From the NCBI RefSeq assembly GCF_040812015.1, contig NZ_JBFNXJ010000001.1, forward strand, positions 434,001-498,000: a DNA stretch of 64,000 bases, read 5' to 3'. The DNA comes from Chitinivorax sp. PXF-14 (GTDB lineage: Bacteria; Pseudomonadota; Gammaproteobacteria; Burkholderiales; SCOH01). The translations under genes were made by a program, and so were the position numbers. Shown one piece after another: positions 27,506 to 36,844 of the stretch (within the stretch, counting starts at the first letter, position 1; every line of letters starts with the position of its first letter). The notes under the pieces were generated by a model. That model worked only from the letters and a program-made list of their open reading frames with translations. It was not told where the DNA came from and did not search any database.

Positions 27506-28228
27506 ATGAGTCATCTGGTCGTCAAGAGCCTCAAGAAGGTCTACAAGTCGCGCACCGTGGTGCGTGACGTTTCCCTCAACATCGACAGCGGCGAGGTTGT
27601 CGGCCTGCTTGGCCCGAACGGCGCGGGCAAGACCACGAGCTTCTACATGATCGTTGGCCTGGTGCCGACCGATGGTGGCGATATCGAGCTCGATGGCCAG
27701 CAGATCACCCATCTGCCGATCCACCGCCGGGCGCGCATGGGGCTATCCTATCTGCCGCAGGAGGCCTCGATCTTCCGGAAATTGACGGTCGAGCAGAACA
27801 TCCAGGCGATCCTCGAATTGCGCGAGCGTGACAAGGCCGCCATCGAGAATCAGCTCGAAGCCCTGCTGCACGATCTGCACATCGCCCATCTGCGCGATTC
27901 GGCGGCGGTCAGCCTGTCCGGTGGCGAACGCAGGCGCGTCGAGATCGCGCGGGCGCTGGCGAGCAACCCGCGCTTCATCCTGCTGGATGAGCCGTTTGCT
28001 GGCGTCGACCCGATCGCGGTGCTCGATATCCAGAAAATCATCCGCTTTCTCAAATCGCGCGGCATCGGTGTGCTGATCACCGACCACAATGTGCGTGAGA
28101 CGCTCGGCATTTGCGATCGCGCGTACATTATTAACGATGGGTCGGTGCTTGCCGCGGGTAAGCCGGATGAAATTGTTTATAATGAATGTGTGAGGAAAGT
28201 TTACCTGGGCGAGCACTTCAGGCTCTAG
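27506..28228 (+). CDS. lptB: LPS export ABC transporter ATPase LptB
   Basis: A 240-residue ATPase that powers LptFG. It has Walker [10 protein letters not shown] (about 38-46), the Q-loop, signature [16 protein letters not shown], Walker [14 protein letters not shown] and the switch His in ITDHNV. ATG 27506 is the start that gives normal length; the frame is open ten codons upstream. lptF and lptG are not in the window, as is usual for this cluster. Confidence 0.97.
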   Translation: MSHLVVKSLKKVYKSRTVVRDVSLNIDSGEVVGLLGPNGAGKTTSFYMIVGLVPTDGGDIELDGQQITHLPIHRRARMGLSYLPQEASIFRKLTVEQNIQAILELRERDKAAIENQLEALLHDLHIAHLRDSAAVSLSGGERRRVEIARALASNPRFILLDEPFAGVDPIAVLDIQKIIRFLKSRGIGVLITDHNVRETLGICDRAYIINDGSVLAAGKPDEIVYNECVRKVYLGEHFRL

Positions 28229-28277
28229 ATCGCGCAAGCTACGCACGGGGCGGGCCCCGAACCGCACCGTCGACAAT

Positions 28278-29708
28278 ATGAAGCAATCTCTACAACTCAA
28301 ACTCTCCCAACATCTCGCATTGACGCCGCAGTTGCAGCAGTCGATCAAGCTGTTGCAACTGTCCACGCTGGACCTGAACCAGGAGATCGAGCGTTTCCTG
28401 CAGGAAAACCCGATGCTGGAGCGCGCCGACGAGCCAGGCAGCGCGCCTGACATGCCGTCGCCGCAGGAGTTTTCGAGCGAGGGCGCATCGCAGCCGAGCG
28501 ACACGCCGGCAGAAGAACCACAAGGCAGCAATGAAGATTTCTCGTCCGATGACTGGGGTGAGCCGAGCTACGCCAGCGCACCACGCGACGACGACGATGA
28601 CAGCGACTACCAGCAGCAGACGGCCGATGTGCCGACGCTGCGCGAATATCTGGAAGACCAGCTGCGCCTGATGCAGCTCGAGACCCGCGACCGGGCCCTG
28701 GTGTCGGTGTTGATCGACAACCTCGACGAGGGTGGCTTCCTGCCTGTGCCGCTCGAAGAGATTCTGGAGACCTTGCCGGAAGAACTGGAAGTCGAGCTCG
28801 ACGAGCTGCGCATCGCGCTGCATCATCTGCAGAACCTCGAGCCTGTCGGCATCGGCGCGCGCAGCATTGCTGAATGCCTGGTGCTGCAGTTGTCCGGCAT
28901 GCCGAACACGCCCTCGGTTCGCACCGCACTGCAGATTGCGGAGAAGCATCTCGACCTGCTGGCGAGCAAGGATTACACCCGTCTCAAGAAGTTACTCGGG
29001 TGCGACGATGCTGCGCTGAAAGACGCCCAGACCATCATCCGAAACCTGAACCCGCGCCCCGGCGCCGAGTTTGCGCAGAGCGAGAACCGCTACATCGTGC
29101 CCGATGTCGTGGTGAAGCAGGTCAAGGGCATCTGGACGGCCAGCCTGAACGGTGCCGCCATGCCCAAGCTCAAGATCAACCGCATGTACGCCAATATCCT
29201 GCAGCAGCACCGAGATAATGGCGGCTCGCAACTCGCCATGCAGTTGCAGGAGGCCAAGTGGCTGATCAAGAATGTGGAGCAGCGCTTCGACACCATCCTG
29301 CGCGTGGCGCAGGCCATCGTCGATCGGCAGTACCGCTTCTTCGAGCATGGTGAAGTTGCCATGCGGCCCTTGGTGCTGCGCGACATTGCCGAGGCGCTGG
29401 ATCTGCATGAGTCGACGATTTCGCGCGTCACCACGCAGAAGTTCATGCTCACACCGCGCGGCATTTTTGAACTAAAGTATTTTTTTGGCAGTCATGTAGA
29501 GACGGACGCTGGCGGCGAATGCTCCGCCATTGCGATCAAGGCGCTCATCAAACAGCTGGTGGGCGGAGAAGACCAGAAAAAGCCGTTATCAGACAGTGTC
29601 ATATCCGATTTGCTGGCCAAGCAGGGCATCGTCGTCGCCAGACGCACGATTGCCAAGTACCGCGAAGCCATGCAGATCCCCCCGGTTAACCAGCGCAAGT
29701 CCCTGTAA
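28278..29708 (+). CDS. rpoN: RNA polymerase sigma-54 factor
   Basis: A 476-residue alternative sigma factor that recognises -24/-12 promoters and needs AAA+ activators. The Gln/Leu-rich region I (MKQSLQLKLSQHLALTPQLQ), an acidic region II (about 60-115), the core-binding domain, and the C-terminal DNA-binding domain with the RpoN box ARRTIAKYRE (about 455-464) are all present. The following gene order hpf-ptsN-hprK-rapZ is conserved across proteobacteria. Confidence 0.98.
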   Translation: MKQSLQLKLSQHLALTPQLQQSIKLLQLSTLDLNQEIERFLQENPMLERADEPGSAPDMPSPQEFSSEGASQPSDTPAEEPQGSNEDFSSDDWGEPSYASAPRDDDDDSDYQQQTADVPTLREYLEDQLRLMQLETRDRALVSVLIDNLDEGGFLPVPLEEILETLPEELEVELDELRIALHHLQNLEPVGIGARSIAECLVLQLSGMPNTPSVRTALQIAEKHLDLLASKDYTRLKKLLGCDDAALKDAQTIIRNLNPRPGAEFAQSENRYIVPDVVVKQVKGIWTASLNGAAMPKLKINRMYANILQQHRDNGGSQLAMQLQEAKWLIKNVEQRFDTILRVAQAIVDRQYRFFEHGEVAMRPLVLRDIAEALDLHESTISRVTTQKFMLTPRGIFELKYFFGSHVETDAGGECSAIAIKALIKQLVGGEDQKKPLSDSVISDLLAKQGIVVARRTIAKYREAMQIPPVNQRKSL

Positions 29709-29726
29709 CGAAGTAAGGAGAACCTT

Positions 29727-30068
29727 ATGAATCTCAACCTCAGTGGGCATCACCTGGAAATCACGCCAGCCATTCGTGACTATGTGATTTCGAAGCTGGA
29801 CCGTGTCACCCGGCATTTCGATCATGTCATCGACGTGAACGTCGTGCTGTCGGTCGACAAGCTGCAACAGAAGATTGATGTCAATGTCCACCTGCGAGGA
29901 AAAGACATACACGTCGAGGCCACCGATGAAGACATGTATGCTGCCATCGACGCCTTGGCTGACAAGCTGGATCGCCAAGTATTGAAATACAAGGAGAAGT
30001 TCCAAGAACGCCGACACGATGGCGGTATCAAGCATCAGCAATTGGGTGAGATGGCCGAAGAGGAATAA
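29727..30068 (+). CDS. hpf: Ribosome hibernation promoting factor (short form)
   Basis: A 113-residue protein that binds the 30S decoding region to promote 100S dimers and ribosome dormancy. [20 protein letters not shown], the beta-alpha fold and [19 protein letters not shown] match HPF. It lacks the C-terminal dimerisation domain of long HPF, so dimerisation would need RMF or another factor. A good AAGGAG precedes it and a terminator follows. Confidence 0.95.
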   Translation: MNLNLSGHHLEITPAIRDYVISKLDRVTRHFDHVIDVNVVLSVDKLQQKIDVNVHLRGKDIHVEATDEDMYAAIDALADKLDRQVLKYKEKFQERRHDGGIKHQQLGEMAEEE

Positions 30069-30165
30069 TCGGTCGAGTCCCCGGTGGTCGTCGCGCCGAT
30101 GGCGCCGCGCGGCCGCCCAGAGTGGGTAGCAAAGACGTATCGACCAATATGGGCTGTGCTGGATG

Positions 30166-30192
30166 AGAGGGGCGTTCCGCGCCCCTCTTTTT
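30166..30192 (+). terminator. Terminator after hpf
   Basis: AGAGGGGCG (30166-30174) pairs with CGCCCCTCT (30180-30188) around TTCCG, followed by a T run. ptsN-hprK-rapZ therefore probably has its own promoter in the following 160 bases. Confidence 0.9.
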
Positions 30193-30352
30193 ACTTGTTA
30201 TGTTCGTCTGGCGTGAGGGCGGGCGTCGCAAGCACGCCACAGCTGCCCGCTCAATACGATGCCTGGCTGGCGCCATGGTGGCAGCGCAGGGCTTAGCGGG
30301 CTAGAATTGCCAATATTTGCTGAATTTGGGGCGCCGTGTAGCGGCGTCGTGT

Positions 30353-30823
30353 ATGAGTCTTCTGATCAAGAAAATTCTGCCAGCCGAGAACGTATTCTTC
30401 GATCTCGACGTGGCAAGCAAGAAGCGGGTATTCGAACAAGTCGGCCTGCTGTTTGAAAACAACAACAATATCGGCCGCAGCACGGTATTCGATGCGCTGT
30501 TTGCGCGTGAGAAACTGGGCTCCACCGGGCTTGGGCACGGCGTGGCTGTGCCACACGGTCGCGTCAAGGGGCTCAAGGAGGCGATCGGCGCCTTCGTCAA
30601 ACTCAAGCAGGCGATTCCATTCGATGCCCCCGACGGCAAACCGGTGGGTCTGCTGTTTGTCTGGCTGGTGCCGGAAACCGCAACGGATTTGCACCTGCAG
30701 CTGTTGTCCGAGCTGGCCGATATGTTCAGCCACAAGCTGTTCCGCGAAAAACTCGAGCAGGCAACCGACGCCGCCGAAGCGCATCGCCTGATCATGGGCT
30801 GGGAGCCGTATGCCCCAAATTAG
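30353..30823 (+). CDS. ptsN: Nitrogen PTS enzyme IIA (PtsN)
   Basis: A 156-residue EIIA(Ntr) regulator that receives phosphate from the NPr/PtsP relay and controls potassium and nitrogen functions. The fructose-EIIA-like fold has the active-site His in [13 protein letters not shown], and [26 protein letters not shown] precedes it. ATG 30353 gives normal length. It overlaps hprK by 14 bases, a combination typical of betaproteobacteria. Confidence 0.95.
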   Translation: MSLLIKKILPAENVFFDLDVASKKRVFEQVGLLFENNNNIGRSTVFDALFAREKLGSTGLGHGVAVPHGRVKGLKEAIGAFVKLKQAIPFDAPDGKPVGLLFVWLVPETATDLHLQLLSELADMFSHKLFREKLEQATDAAEAHRLIMGWEPYAPN

Positions 30824-31760
30824 CGTTCAGCAGCTCTACGACGACAACGCCAAGAAGATGCAGCTTACCTGGGTCGCCGGCACGGCCGGGGCCGGTAATC
30901 TGCTGACCAACGATATCGTGCAGAAGCCGACGCTGGCGCTGGTCGGGCACCTCAATTTCGTTCACCCGAACCGGGTGCAGGTGCTCGGTGTAGCGGAGAT
31001 GGACTATCTGCGCGCGTTGGATGGCAACGTGCTGCGTACCTCGATCGAGCATCTGTTCTCGAACCAGATGGCGGCCATGATCGTGGCCAATGGAGAGAGG
31101 GTGCCGCAGGTCCTGGTGGATGCCTGCGAGTCGGCATCGGTGCCGCTGTTCAGCTCGCCGGAGAAGAGCCCCTACCTGATGGACGTGCTGCGCTTCTATC
31201 TATCGAAGGCGCTGGCAGTGTCCACGGTCTTGCATGGCGTGTTCCTCGACGTGCTGGAGGTGGGGGTGCTGATTACCGGTGACTCGGCCATGGGCAAGTC
31301 GGAGCTGGCGCTGGAGCTGATCTCGCGCGGCCACGGGCTGGTTGCCGACGACGCGGTGGAGGTGTTCCGCGTCGCACCGGAAATACTCGAAGGGCGCTGC
31401 CCGCCGATGCTGCGTGACTTCCTCGAAGTGCGCGGTCTGGGCATCCTCAACATCAAGGCGATCTTCGGTGAAACGGCGGTGCGCCCGAAAAAGACGCTGA
31501 AGTTGATCATCCACCTGCAGAAGGCCAACCCTGAAAACATGGTGATGCTCGACCGGCTGGCTTCGCACGAAGCCACGCAGGATGTGCTCGGCGTACCGGT
31601 GCGCCGCGTCATGCTGCCGGTGGCCGCGGGCCGCAACCTGGCGGTATTGGTGGAGGCGGCGGTACGCAACTACATCCTGCAGCTGCGTGGGCTCGACAGC
31701 ACCAAGGAATTCATCGAACGGCAGCAACGCTATATGGAATCGGGCGAAGGCATGAACTAG
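30810..31760 (+). CDS. hprK: HPr kinase/phosphorylase
   Basis: Phosphorylates and dephosphorylates HPr on serine according to energy state. The 316-residue protein has an N-terminal Mur-ligase-like domain and a C-terminal kinase domain with the P-loop GDSAMGKSE (157-165), His142 in HGVF, the catalytic Asp pair in [10 protein letters not shown], and the signature [13 protein letters not shown]. In Gram-negatives it is typically part of a regulatory, sugar-transport-free PTS, consistent with ptsN and rapZ here. Confidence 0.96.
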   Translation: MPQISVQQLYDDNAKKMQLTWVAGTAGAGNLLTNDIVQKPTLALVGHLNFVHPNRVQVLGVAEMDYLRALDGNVLRTSIEHLFSNQMAAMIVANGERVPQVLVDACESASVPLFSSPEKSPYLMDVLRFYLSKALAVSTVLHGVFLDVLEVGVLITGDSAMGKSELALELISRGHGLVADDAVEVFRVAPEILEGRCPPMLRDFLEVRGLGILNIKAIFGETAVRPKKTLKLIIHLQKANPENMVMLDRLASHEATQDVLGVPVRRVMLPVAAGRNLAVLVEAAVRNYILQLRGLDSTKEFIERQQRYMESGEGMN

Positions 31761-31827
31761 ACCGGGCCATGTGTGCCTAAACCTGTTGTGCGGCCCGACA
31801 CTGAATGATTCTCAAGGAAAATACGCG

Positions 31828-32664
31828 ATGCAGTTGATTCTGATTACTGGCCTCTCGGGGTCCGGCAAGAGCGTGGCGCTCAAGATGCTGGAGGACAGCG
31901 GCTATTACTGTATCGACAATCTGCCGACGGTTTTCCTGCCGGACATTGCCAGCTACCTGTGTACCGAAGGCAACGAGAAGATCGCCATCAGCGTGGATGT
32001 ACGCGGAGGGCCGAGCATTGATGCGCTGCCCCAGCAGCTCGATGCTCTGCGGGCGCAGGGGGTCGATGTGCGCCTGCTCTTCCTTGAAGCCAAGCAGGAC
32101 GCGTTGGTCAAGCGCTTCTCGGAAACCCGTCGCCGTCATCCTCTTGCCATCTCGACCCTGACCGTCACCGAAGCGATCAGCCTGGAGCGCGAGATGCTGG
32201 CTAGGGTGGGCGATCTCGGCCATCGTATCGATACCTCCGACCTCAATGCCAATGCGCTGCGCAACTGGGTGAAGACCTTCGTCGAGCTCGATCAATCCCG
32301 CGTGACCCTGATCGTCGAGTCGTTCGGCTTCAAGCATGGCATTCCGCTCGATGCCGACTTGGTGTTCGACGTACGCTGCCTGCCCAACCCGCATTACGAC
32401 CCGGTGCTGAGGCCGTTGACCGGGCGCGATCAACCGGTGATCGACTTCCTGCTGGCGCATGAAGAGGTCGAGGCGATGTATCTGGACATCGAAACTTATG
32501 TCGCACGCTGGTTGCCATGTTTCATCAAGGACAACCGCAGCTACCTGACGGTTGCCATCGGTTGCACCGGTGGCCAGCATCGCTCGGTCTATATGGCCGA
32601 GCGCTTGAGCAAGCGCTTTGCGGGCGAACAGCAGGTCATGGTGCGGCATCGCGAGCTGCCCTGA
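31828..32664 (+). CDS. rapZ: RNase adapter protein RapZ
   Basis: A 278-residue P-loop protein that in E. coli targets the small RNA GlmZ for RNase E cleavage and senses glucosamine-6-phosphate. Walker A GLSGSGKS (8-15), [25 protein letters not shown] and the C-terminal [17 protein letters not shown] are diagnostic. ATG 31828 has AAGGAAAA. The TGA stop overlaps the next start by one base (TGATG). Confidence 0.96.
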   Translation: MQLILITGLSGSGKSVALKMLEDSGYYCIDNLPTVFLPDIASYLCTEGNEKIAISVDVRGGPSIDALPQQLDALRAQGVDVRLLFLEAKQDALVKRFSETRRRHPLAISTLTVTEAISLEREMLARVGDLGHRIDTSDLNANALRNWVKTFVELDQSRVTLIVESFGFKHGIPLDADLVFDVRCLPNPHYDPVLRPLTGRDQPVIDFLLAHEEVEAMYLDIETYVARWLPCFIKDNRSYLTVAIGCTGGQHRSVYMAERLSKRFAGEQQVMVRHRELP

Positions 32665-33212
32665 TGGCTGGCGCAGCCTTGGGGAGCGGCCGCAGAGCGC
32701 TGCTGAGCGTGGACAGGCTCTGCCTAGCCTTGCTGTTGTTCGTGTGCCCAGACATGGTGGCCGCGGCGGACTGGCTGGCGATGCGCACCACGGCCGATAC
32801 CCATCTGCACAGCCTGGACAAATCCCGGCTGCTGATTGATGGTGAAGAAATCACCTATTGGCGCCGTGTGGTGTTTACACAGCCGCAATTGAGCCGCCAC
32901 GGTCAGGCGGGGTCCGCACTGTTCTACGAACGCCTCGATTGCGCGCGTCACACGCTGCAGATGAAAAACTGGCTGCTGTACGATCAGGCCGGGAAGCTGA
33001 TTGACCAGGCTGCTGAGCCTGACCGGGAGCCCAGTCCCATCGTGCCGGATTCCCTGGCCGACAGCCTGGAACAAACCCTGTGCCGCATGATCGGCTCGAA
33101 ACGCCCGGTACCGGGCATGGACAGCGCCGGCCAGCCCTCGGTACAGGTCGGCAGCAATGGAAGACAGCCGGAGGCGGGCCCGGCTGGCGAGCCTGTTCCC
33201 ACTCCCCGTTAG
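32664..33212 (+). CDS. Secreted surface-adhesin-E-like protein
   Basis: A 182-residue predicted secreted protein. A basic n-region (GSGRRALLS) precedes a hydrophobic core and a likely cleavage at about residue 35 (MVAAA/DWLA). The mature part has an approximately 110-residue domain, DWLAMRTTADTHLHSLDKSR then YWRRVVF and a conserved-looking Cys pair (in LDCARHT and QTLCRMI), resembling the adhesin-E-like domain (PF16747) of small lipoprotein/periplasmic proteins. A Pro/Gly-rich, poorly ordered tail follows. Its start overlaps the rapZ stop, so it is coupled to a cytosolic regulator gene. The family call is tentative; function is unknown. Confidence 0.55.
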   Translation: MAGAALGSGRRALLSVDRLCLALLLFVCPDMVAAADWLAMRTTADTHLHSLDKSRLLIDGEEITYWRRVVFTQPQLSRHGQAGSALFYERLDCARHTLQMKNWLLYDQAGKLIDQAAEPDREPSPIVPDSLADSLEQTLCRMIGSKRPVPGMDSAGQPSVQVGSNGRQPEAGPAGEPVPTPR

Positions 33213-33220
33213 AGGACGCC

Positions 33221-33904
33221 ATGCTCGATTGCTATGAACAACTGCTCGCCCAGCCCCCGCGGGTCGAGCGGGCCGACGGCAAGACTGTCACGCTTGCGCT
33301 GACCGGCGCGTCCGGTATGCCCTATGGCATGCGCCTGCTGCAGTGCCTGCTGGCAAGTGGTGCCAGGGTCTGGCTGCTGTATTCGCAGGTGGCACAGATC
33401 GTTGCCAAGCAGGAAATGGACTGGTTGTTGCCGTCACGTGCCGCGGATGTCGAGCAGGCTCTGGCGATGCGTTTCGAGGCGGCCCCGGGACAATTGAAGG
33501 TATTTGGGCGTGAGGAATGGTTTGCGCCCGTCGCCTCAGGTTCGCACCCTGCCGATGCAATGGTGGTTTGCCCCTGCACGATGGGTACGCTGGCGGCGAT
33601 CGCGCACGGCATGAGCGATAACCTGATCGAGCGGGCGGCCGATGTCATGCTGAAGGAACGCAAGCCACTGGTGCTGGTCCCGCGCGAGACACCGTTCTCG
33701 GTCATCCATCTGGACAATATGGCGTTGCTGGCGCGAGCCGGGGCCACGATCCTGCCTCCAAATCCCGGTTTTTACACGCACCCGCAGGCCGTGGGTGATC
33801 TCATCGACTTCGTGGTATCGCGGATACTCGATCAAATTGGTATCGGCAATGCGCTGATCAAGCGCTGGGGCGGTCTGGAGGATGCCCCTGCATTCGAATG
33901 CTGA
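33221..33904 (+). CDS. ubiX: Flavin prenyltransferase UbiX
   Basis: Makes prenylated FMN, the cofactor of UbiD decarboxylase in ubiquinone synthesis. The 227-residue protein has LALTGASGMPYGMRLL (25-40), the flavin-site segment VVCPCTMGTLAAIAHG and KPLVLVPRETPFS. It carries about 18 extra N-terminal residues compared with minimal UbiX; the first family residues begin at KTVTLALTG. AGAGGA precedes ATG 33221. ubiD is not in the window. Confidence 0.94.
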   Translation: MLDCYEQLLAQPPRVERADGKTVTLALTGASGMPYGMRLLQCLLASGARVWLLYSQVAQIVAKQEMDWLLPSRAADVEQALAMRFEAAPGQLKVFGREEWFAPVASGSHPADAMVVCPCTMGTLAAIAHGMSDNLIERAADVMLKERKPLVLVPRETPFSVIHLDNMALLARAGATILPPNPGFYTHPQAVGDLIDFVVSRILDQIGIGNALIKRWGGLEDAPAFEC

Positions 33905-33920
33905 AGCCCGTGCTGCGGTG

Positions 33921-34265
33921 TCAGTTGACGGTTTGTGGGGCCAGCTCGTTGTCGATGAACTCGACGGCGATGGTCTGGGGGGGGGGGGTGATCAGATTGG
34001 TGACTTGGGTGTAGTCGAGCCCGTAGAACTCGCGGATTGCCTGTAGCAGCGTGACCGGGTTGTGGCGCGTGTGTTCGTCGATCTGGCCAATCACCCAGCG
34101 TGCGTTCTGGAAGGCTTCGTCCTGCTGCAGGTTGCTGAGGAACATGCGGTTGCTGCGAACGAAGCCGGATGCCTCCATGACGGCACTGATGCGGTGCCAG
34201 TACTGGCTGCAGAGTTCATTCCCATATCGTTCGTAATCAAGGTTGATCACGATGGCTGTATTCAT
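33921..34265 (-). CDS. Conserved-looking hypothetical protein with a C12 tract
   Basis: A 114-residue soluble protein with no signal or membrane segment and no family I recognise. It begins MNTAIVINLDYERYGNELC and has balanced composition and codon use like its neighbours, so it is probably expressed. A run of 12 C on the coding strand encodes the Pro residues in LITPPPQT, leaving a 22-residue tail; a one-base change would replace that tail. A TATAAA (34297-34302, minus strand) about 30 bases before the start is a likely -10. It is convergent with ubiX. Confidence 0.7.
   Translation of the reverse strand: MNTAIVINLDYERYGNELCSQYWHRISAVMEASGFVRSNRMFLSNLQQDEAFQNARWVIGQIDEHTRHNPVTLLQAIREFYGLDYTQVTNLITPPPQTIAVEFIDNELAPQTVN
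33977..33988 (-). repeat. Twelve-base G/C homopolymer in the small hypothetical gene
   Basis: Twelve consecutive G on the plus strand (C on the coding strand), the longest homopolymer in the window. It sits about 19 codons from the end of the gene and keeps the present frame. Confidence 0.95.
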
Positions 34266-34423
34266 GCTTGGCTATTCGTGGCTATCGGCCTGATTATTTA
34301 TAGCACAAATGTCTGACAGTGTTACAGATGGTCGTGCGCAGGCAGGATTATATTTTTTGTCGCGCATGGCCAAGCTGCCGGGCCCGGTGGCGATTTCCAT
34401 GTGAGGTGAGCTGTGGCGCCCTG

Positions 34424-34861
34424 TCAGCCGTGCTTGCGGCTTTCTCGATATCCTTGCTTGAACGCATGAATCGCCGCCGCAGAGAGGTTGGCGCTGGCAA
34501 AGTGGCTGACCTGGCGCGAAGCCTTCGAGAGCGATGTGTAGGCGCAGGAGCCGGCGATCACCGCCGAGCGCACCGGCGTCAGACTGCCTGCGGCGGCGGG
34601 TAGGGCGGCGGCGAGCTGGCTCAGCATGGTAATGAAGTTGTCGCGGGCATCGCCGACAACCTTATCGGACCAGCTGGCCCATAGCTGCTGCGTATGCATG
34701 GCACTCAGATAGAGGTCGCGTGTCGTGTTCAGGCCGTGCTCGACCTGTTCCTGCCACGGCTCGTGCTCCGGGTCATGGCCTAGCCAGCAGTCCATCAACT
34801 GGCGATAGGGGGCGGACTGCAGCAAATGGGTTGGGACGATTTGCGTGTCAAATTGCGCCAT
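34424..34861 (-). CDS. Helical protein, possibly phasin-like
   Basis: A 145-residue, mostly helical protein without membrane segments. The C-terminal ASRQVSHFASANLSAAAIHAF resembles the end of phasins, the amphipathic proteins that coat polyhydroxyalkanoate granules, and its length fits. The middle is atypical and no other PHA gene is in the window, so the call is tentative. ATG 34861 gives MAQFDTQIVPTHLL; the frame is open for 14 more codons upstream, which read like untranslated sequence. Confidence 0.45.
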   Translation of the reverse strand: MAQFDTQIVPTHLLQSAPYRQLMDCWLGHDPEHEPWQEQVEHGLNTTRDLYLSAMHTQQLWASWSDKVVGDARDNFITMLSQLAAALPAAAGSLTPVRSAVIAGSCAYTSLSKASRQVSHFASANLSAAAIHAFKQGYRESRKHG

Positions 34862-34975
34862 CTTGTACCTGCGCGGGTCTGGTCGATCGGCTTGCCCTGG
34901 CATTGGCGTGAGGCTTGTGCTCTTGCCTTTGCCGGGCGGTTTGTCACTGATTCTAAAGTAAATATAATTTCGCTT

Positions 34976-35587
34976 CTAGTCGCCCGGCCGACGTGGGCTG
35001 GGGCGCAGGCATTCACTCAGCGTCATCAACATGGCCGCCGTGGCGCCCCAGATGAAGTGTTCGCCATAGGGCACGGCCAGGTAGCTGCCGCTGCGTTCAC
35101 CAATCTGGTAAGGGTGGCGCTGGTAGTTGAGTGGGTCGAGCAGATGGGCGAGAGGGACTTCGAATGCCTGCTCGACCTCGTTGACGTCGAGCTGCAATGA
35201 AAACCCCGGGCGCACCAGCCCGACCACCGGCGTCACCCGAAAACCGGTGATGGTGATGTACTCCGGCAGCCGTCCGGCAAGCATGACATGCGCGCGCGGC
35301 AGGCCGACCTCTTCTTCCGCCTCGCGCAACGCCGTGGCTTCCGGGCTCGGGTCATGAGGCTCCGCGCGGCCGCCGGGGAAGCTGATCTGCCCGGCATGCT
35401 TGCTCAGGTGATGGGTGCGCTGGGTCAGCAGAATGGTTGGGCCGCTATCGTGAAAGACGATGGGGGCAAGCACGGCCGCCGGGGTCAGCGGGCCTTCGGG
35501 GAGTTCCGGGCGGTCACCCCGGTGCATCGGCGGCAAGGGCGCGGCCAGCCGCTCGCGCAGCCACTGCAGGGTTTCGTCGAAAGTCAT
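34976..35587 (-). CDS. CoA pyrophosphatase, NudL-type Nudix hydrolase
   Basis: A 203-residue Nudix hydrolase. The segment ILLTQRTHHLSKHAGQISFP is the NudL/UPF0035 signature (LLTxRs..L..H.GqisFPGG), followed by the Nudix box GGRAEPHDPS...TALREAEEEVGL with its REAxEExG core. Members hydrolyse CoA and derivatives to 3',5'-ADP and 4'-phosphopantetheine. It is transcribed in the same direction as the phasin-like gene but 114 bases apart. Confidence 0.9.
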   Translation of the reverse strand: MTFDETLQWLRERLAAPLPPMHRGDRPELPEGPLTPAAVLAPIVFHDSGPTILLTQRTHHLSKHAGQISFPGGRAEPHDPSPEATALREAEEEVGLPRAHVMLAGRLPEYITITGFRVTPVVGLVRPGFSLQLDVNEVEQAFEVPLAHLLDPLNYQRHPYQIGERSGSYLAVPYGEHFIWGATAAMLMTLSECLRPSPRRPGD

Positions 35588-35656
35588 GGTGATGCTTGGC
35601 GGGCCCGCTCCGCTATGGGGATGAATTCATTCTAGCACTGCGGGCGGGGCGTCGCG

Positions 35657-36253
35657 TCAGGCTTTGGGGAGCTGGAAGTCGCGCACATGGGCGAGCAGGC
35701 GCAGGGTCAGCCCCAGCGCCGCAAGGGTATAGATTGACACGTGGCTGACGGCGTCGAGGCGCGACAACGCAAACAACCCCGCCGCGACGAGGATGGCGAC
35801 GCTGCCGTAGAAGTCCTTGTGCAGGATGAAAGGGACGTCGTTGACCAGCATGTCGCGGATCAGGCCGCCCCCCACCGCGGTCATGAAACCGATGAATACC
35901 ACGCCGAACAGCCCAAGGCCGCTGTCGAGCGCCAGTTGCGCTCCGGTCAGGCTGAAGGCGACCAGCCCTGCCGAATCCGCCACGATGAACAGCCTGGATA
36001 GCCAGACGTGGCTGCGGCGGTGCAGCTGTACCACCCAGGCCACACCCAGCGTACCGAAAATGGCCCACAGAGGCCGGCTGTCGAGGAAGATGCGGGGCAG
36101 GTGGTTGAGCGTGACATCGCGCACGATGCCGCCGCCAATCGCGGTCAGCAACGCGAGGATGACGATGCCCAGCAGGTCGAAACGCTTGCGCACGCCGATC
36201 AGATAGCCGCTGACGGTGAATGCGATGGTGCCGACGACGGACAGCAGTTCCAC
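35657..36253 (-). CDS. TRIC-family cation channel (UPF0126)
   Basis: A 198-residue inner-membrane protein with seven predicted helices built from two repeats. The repeats show as AIGGGIVRDVTLN (about 39-51) and AVGGGLIRDMLVND (about 125-138), the paired GGGxxRD kink motifs of bacterial TRIC channels. Prokaryotic TRIC proteins conduct potassium; the physiological role is unsettled. It follows a methyltransferase gene by 12 bases. Confidence 0.92.
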   Translation of the reverse strand: MELLSVVGTIAFTVSGYLIGVRKRFDLLGIVILALLTAIGGGIVRDVTLNHLPRIFLDSRPLWAIFGTLGVAWVVQLHRRSHVWLSRLFIVADSAGLVAFSLTGAQLALDSGLGLFGVVFIGFMTAVGGGLIRDMLVNDVPFILHKDFYGSVAILVAAGLFALSRLDAVSHVSIYTLAALGLTLRLLAHVRDFQLPKA

Positions 36254-36265
36254 GGGATGGCTGGC

Positions 36266-36838
36266 TCAGGCTGCCGGCAGGCGGGGCGGCCAGGGGTAGG
36301 CCGGGCCGACCGCGCAGAGCCGCTGGACGACCGCCGCGTGAGGTGTGTCGACCACGCCTTGCGCGAACGACACGACCGTCAGGGACGGCACAAACGCCGT
36401 CAGCAATTCGTTGGGATGCAGCAGGAAATCCGGGTTGCGCGGGCGGCCGAATTGCTCGTTGCCCCGGGCGAAGGTTTCGTAGAGCAGCACCCCATCCTCC
36501 GCCAACGCGCCCAGCAGGTGGGCAAACAGCGGGCGATGCAGGTAATGGCTGACCAGAATGGCGTCGAAACGCTGGCCAGCCAGTGGCCACGGCGCCCCTT
36601 CGAGGTCGGCCGTGAGCGTGGTGATGCCCGGCGTGCCGGCCAGCGTCGCTAGCGCCTGCGGGTCCCGGTCCACCGCCAGCACCGGGTGACCAAGCGCCGT
36701 CAGTGCGCGGGCGTGGCGCCCATAGCCGCATGCCAGATCGAGCACGTGGCCGCCGGCACGAATCAGGCCGAAATGGCCGGCGAGCCACGGCGATGGCCGG
36801 GACGCCTGCGGGTTGGAGGTGGGAAAACGCTCGTCCAT
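36266..36838 (-). CDS. Class I SAM-dependent methyltransferase
   Basis: A 190-residue Rossmann-fold methyltransferase with motif I VLDLACGYGRHA (33-44), the acidic strand-2 end AVDRD (about 56), motif II TLTADLEG and motif IV DAILVSHYL. The overall look is TehB/UbiE-like, but the substrate cannot be assigned. It sits in a closely spaced minus-strand run cysS-ybaK-this-TRIC (gaps 11, 6 and 12 bases). Confidence 0.88.
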   Translation of the reverse strand: MDERFPTSNPQASRPSPWLAGHFGLIRAGGHVLDLACGYGRHARALTALGHPVLAVDRDPQALATLAGTPGITTLTADLEGAPWPLAGQRFDAILVSHYLHRPLFAHLLGALAEDGVLLYETFARGNEQFGRPRNPDFLLHPNELLTAFVPSLTVVSFAQGVVDTPHAAVVQRLCAVGPAYPWPPRLPAA

Positions 36839-36844
36839 GGCGGC

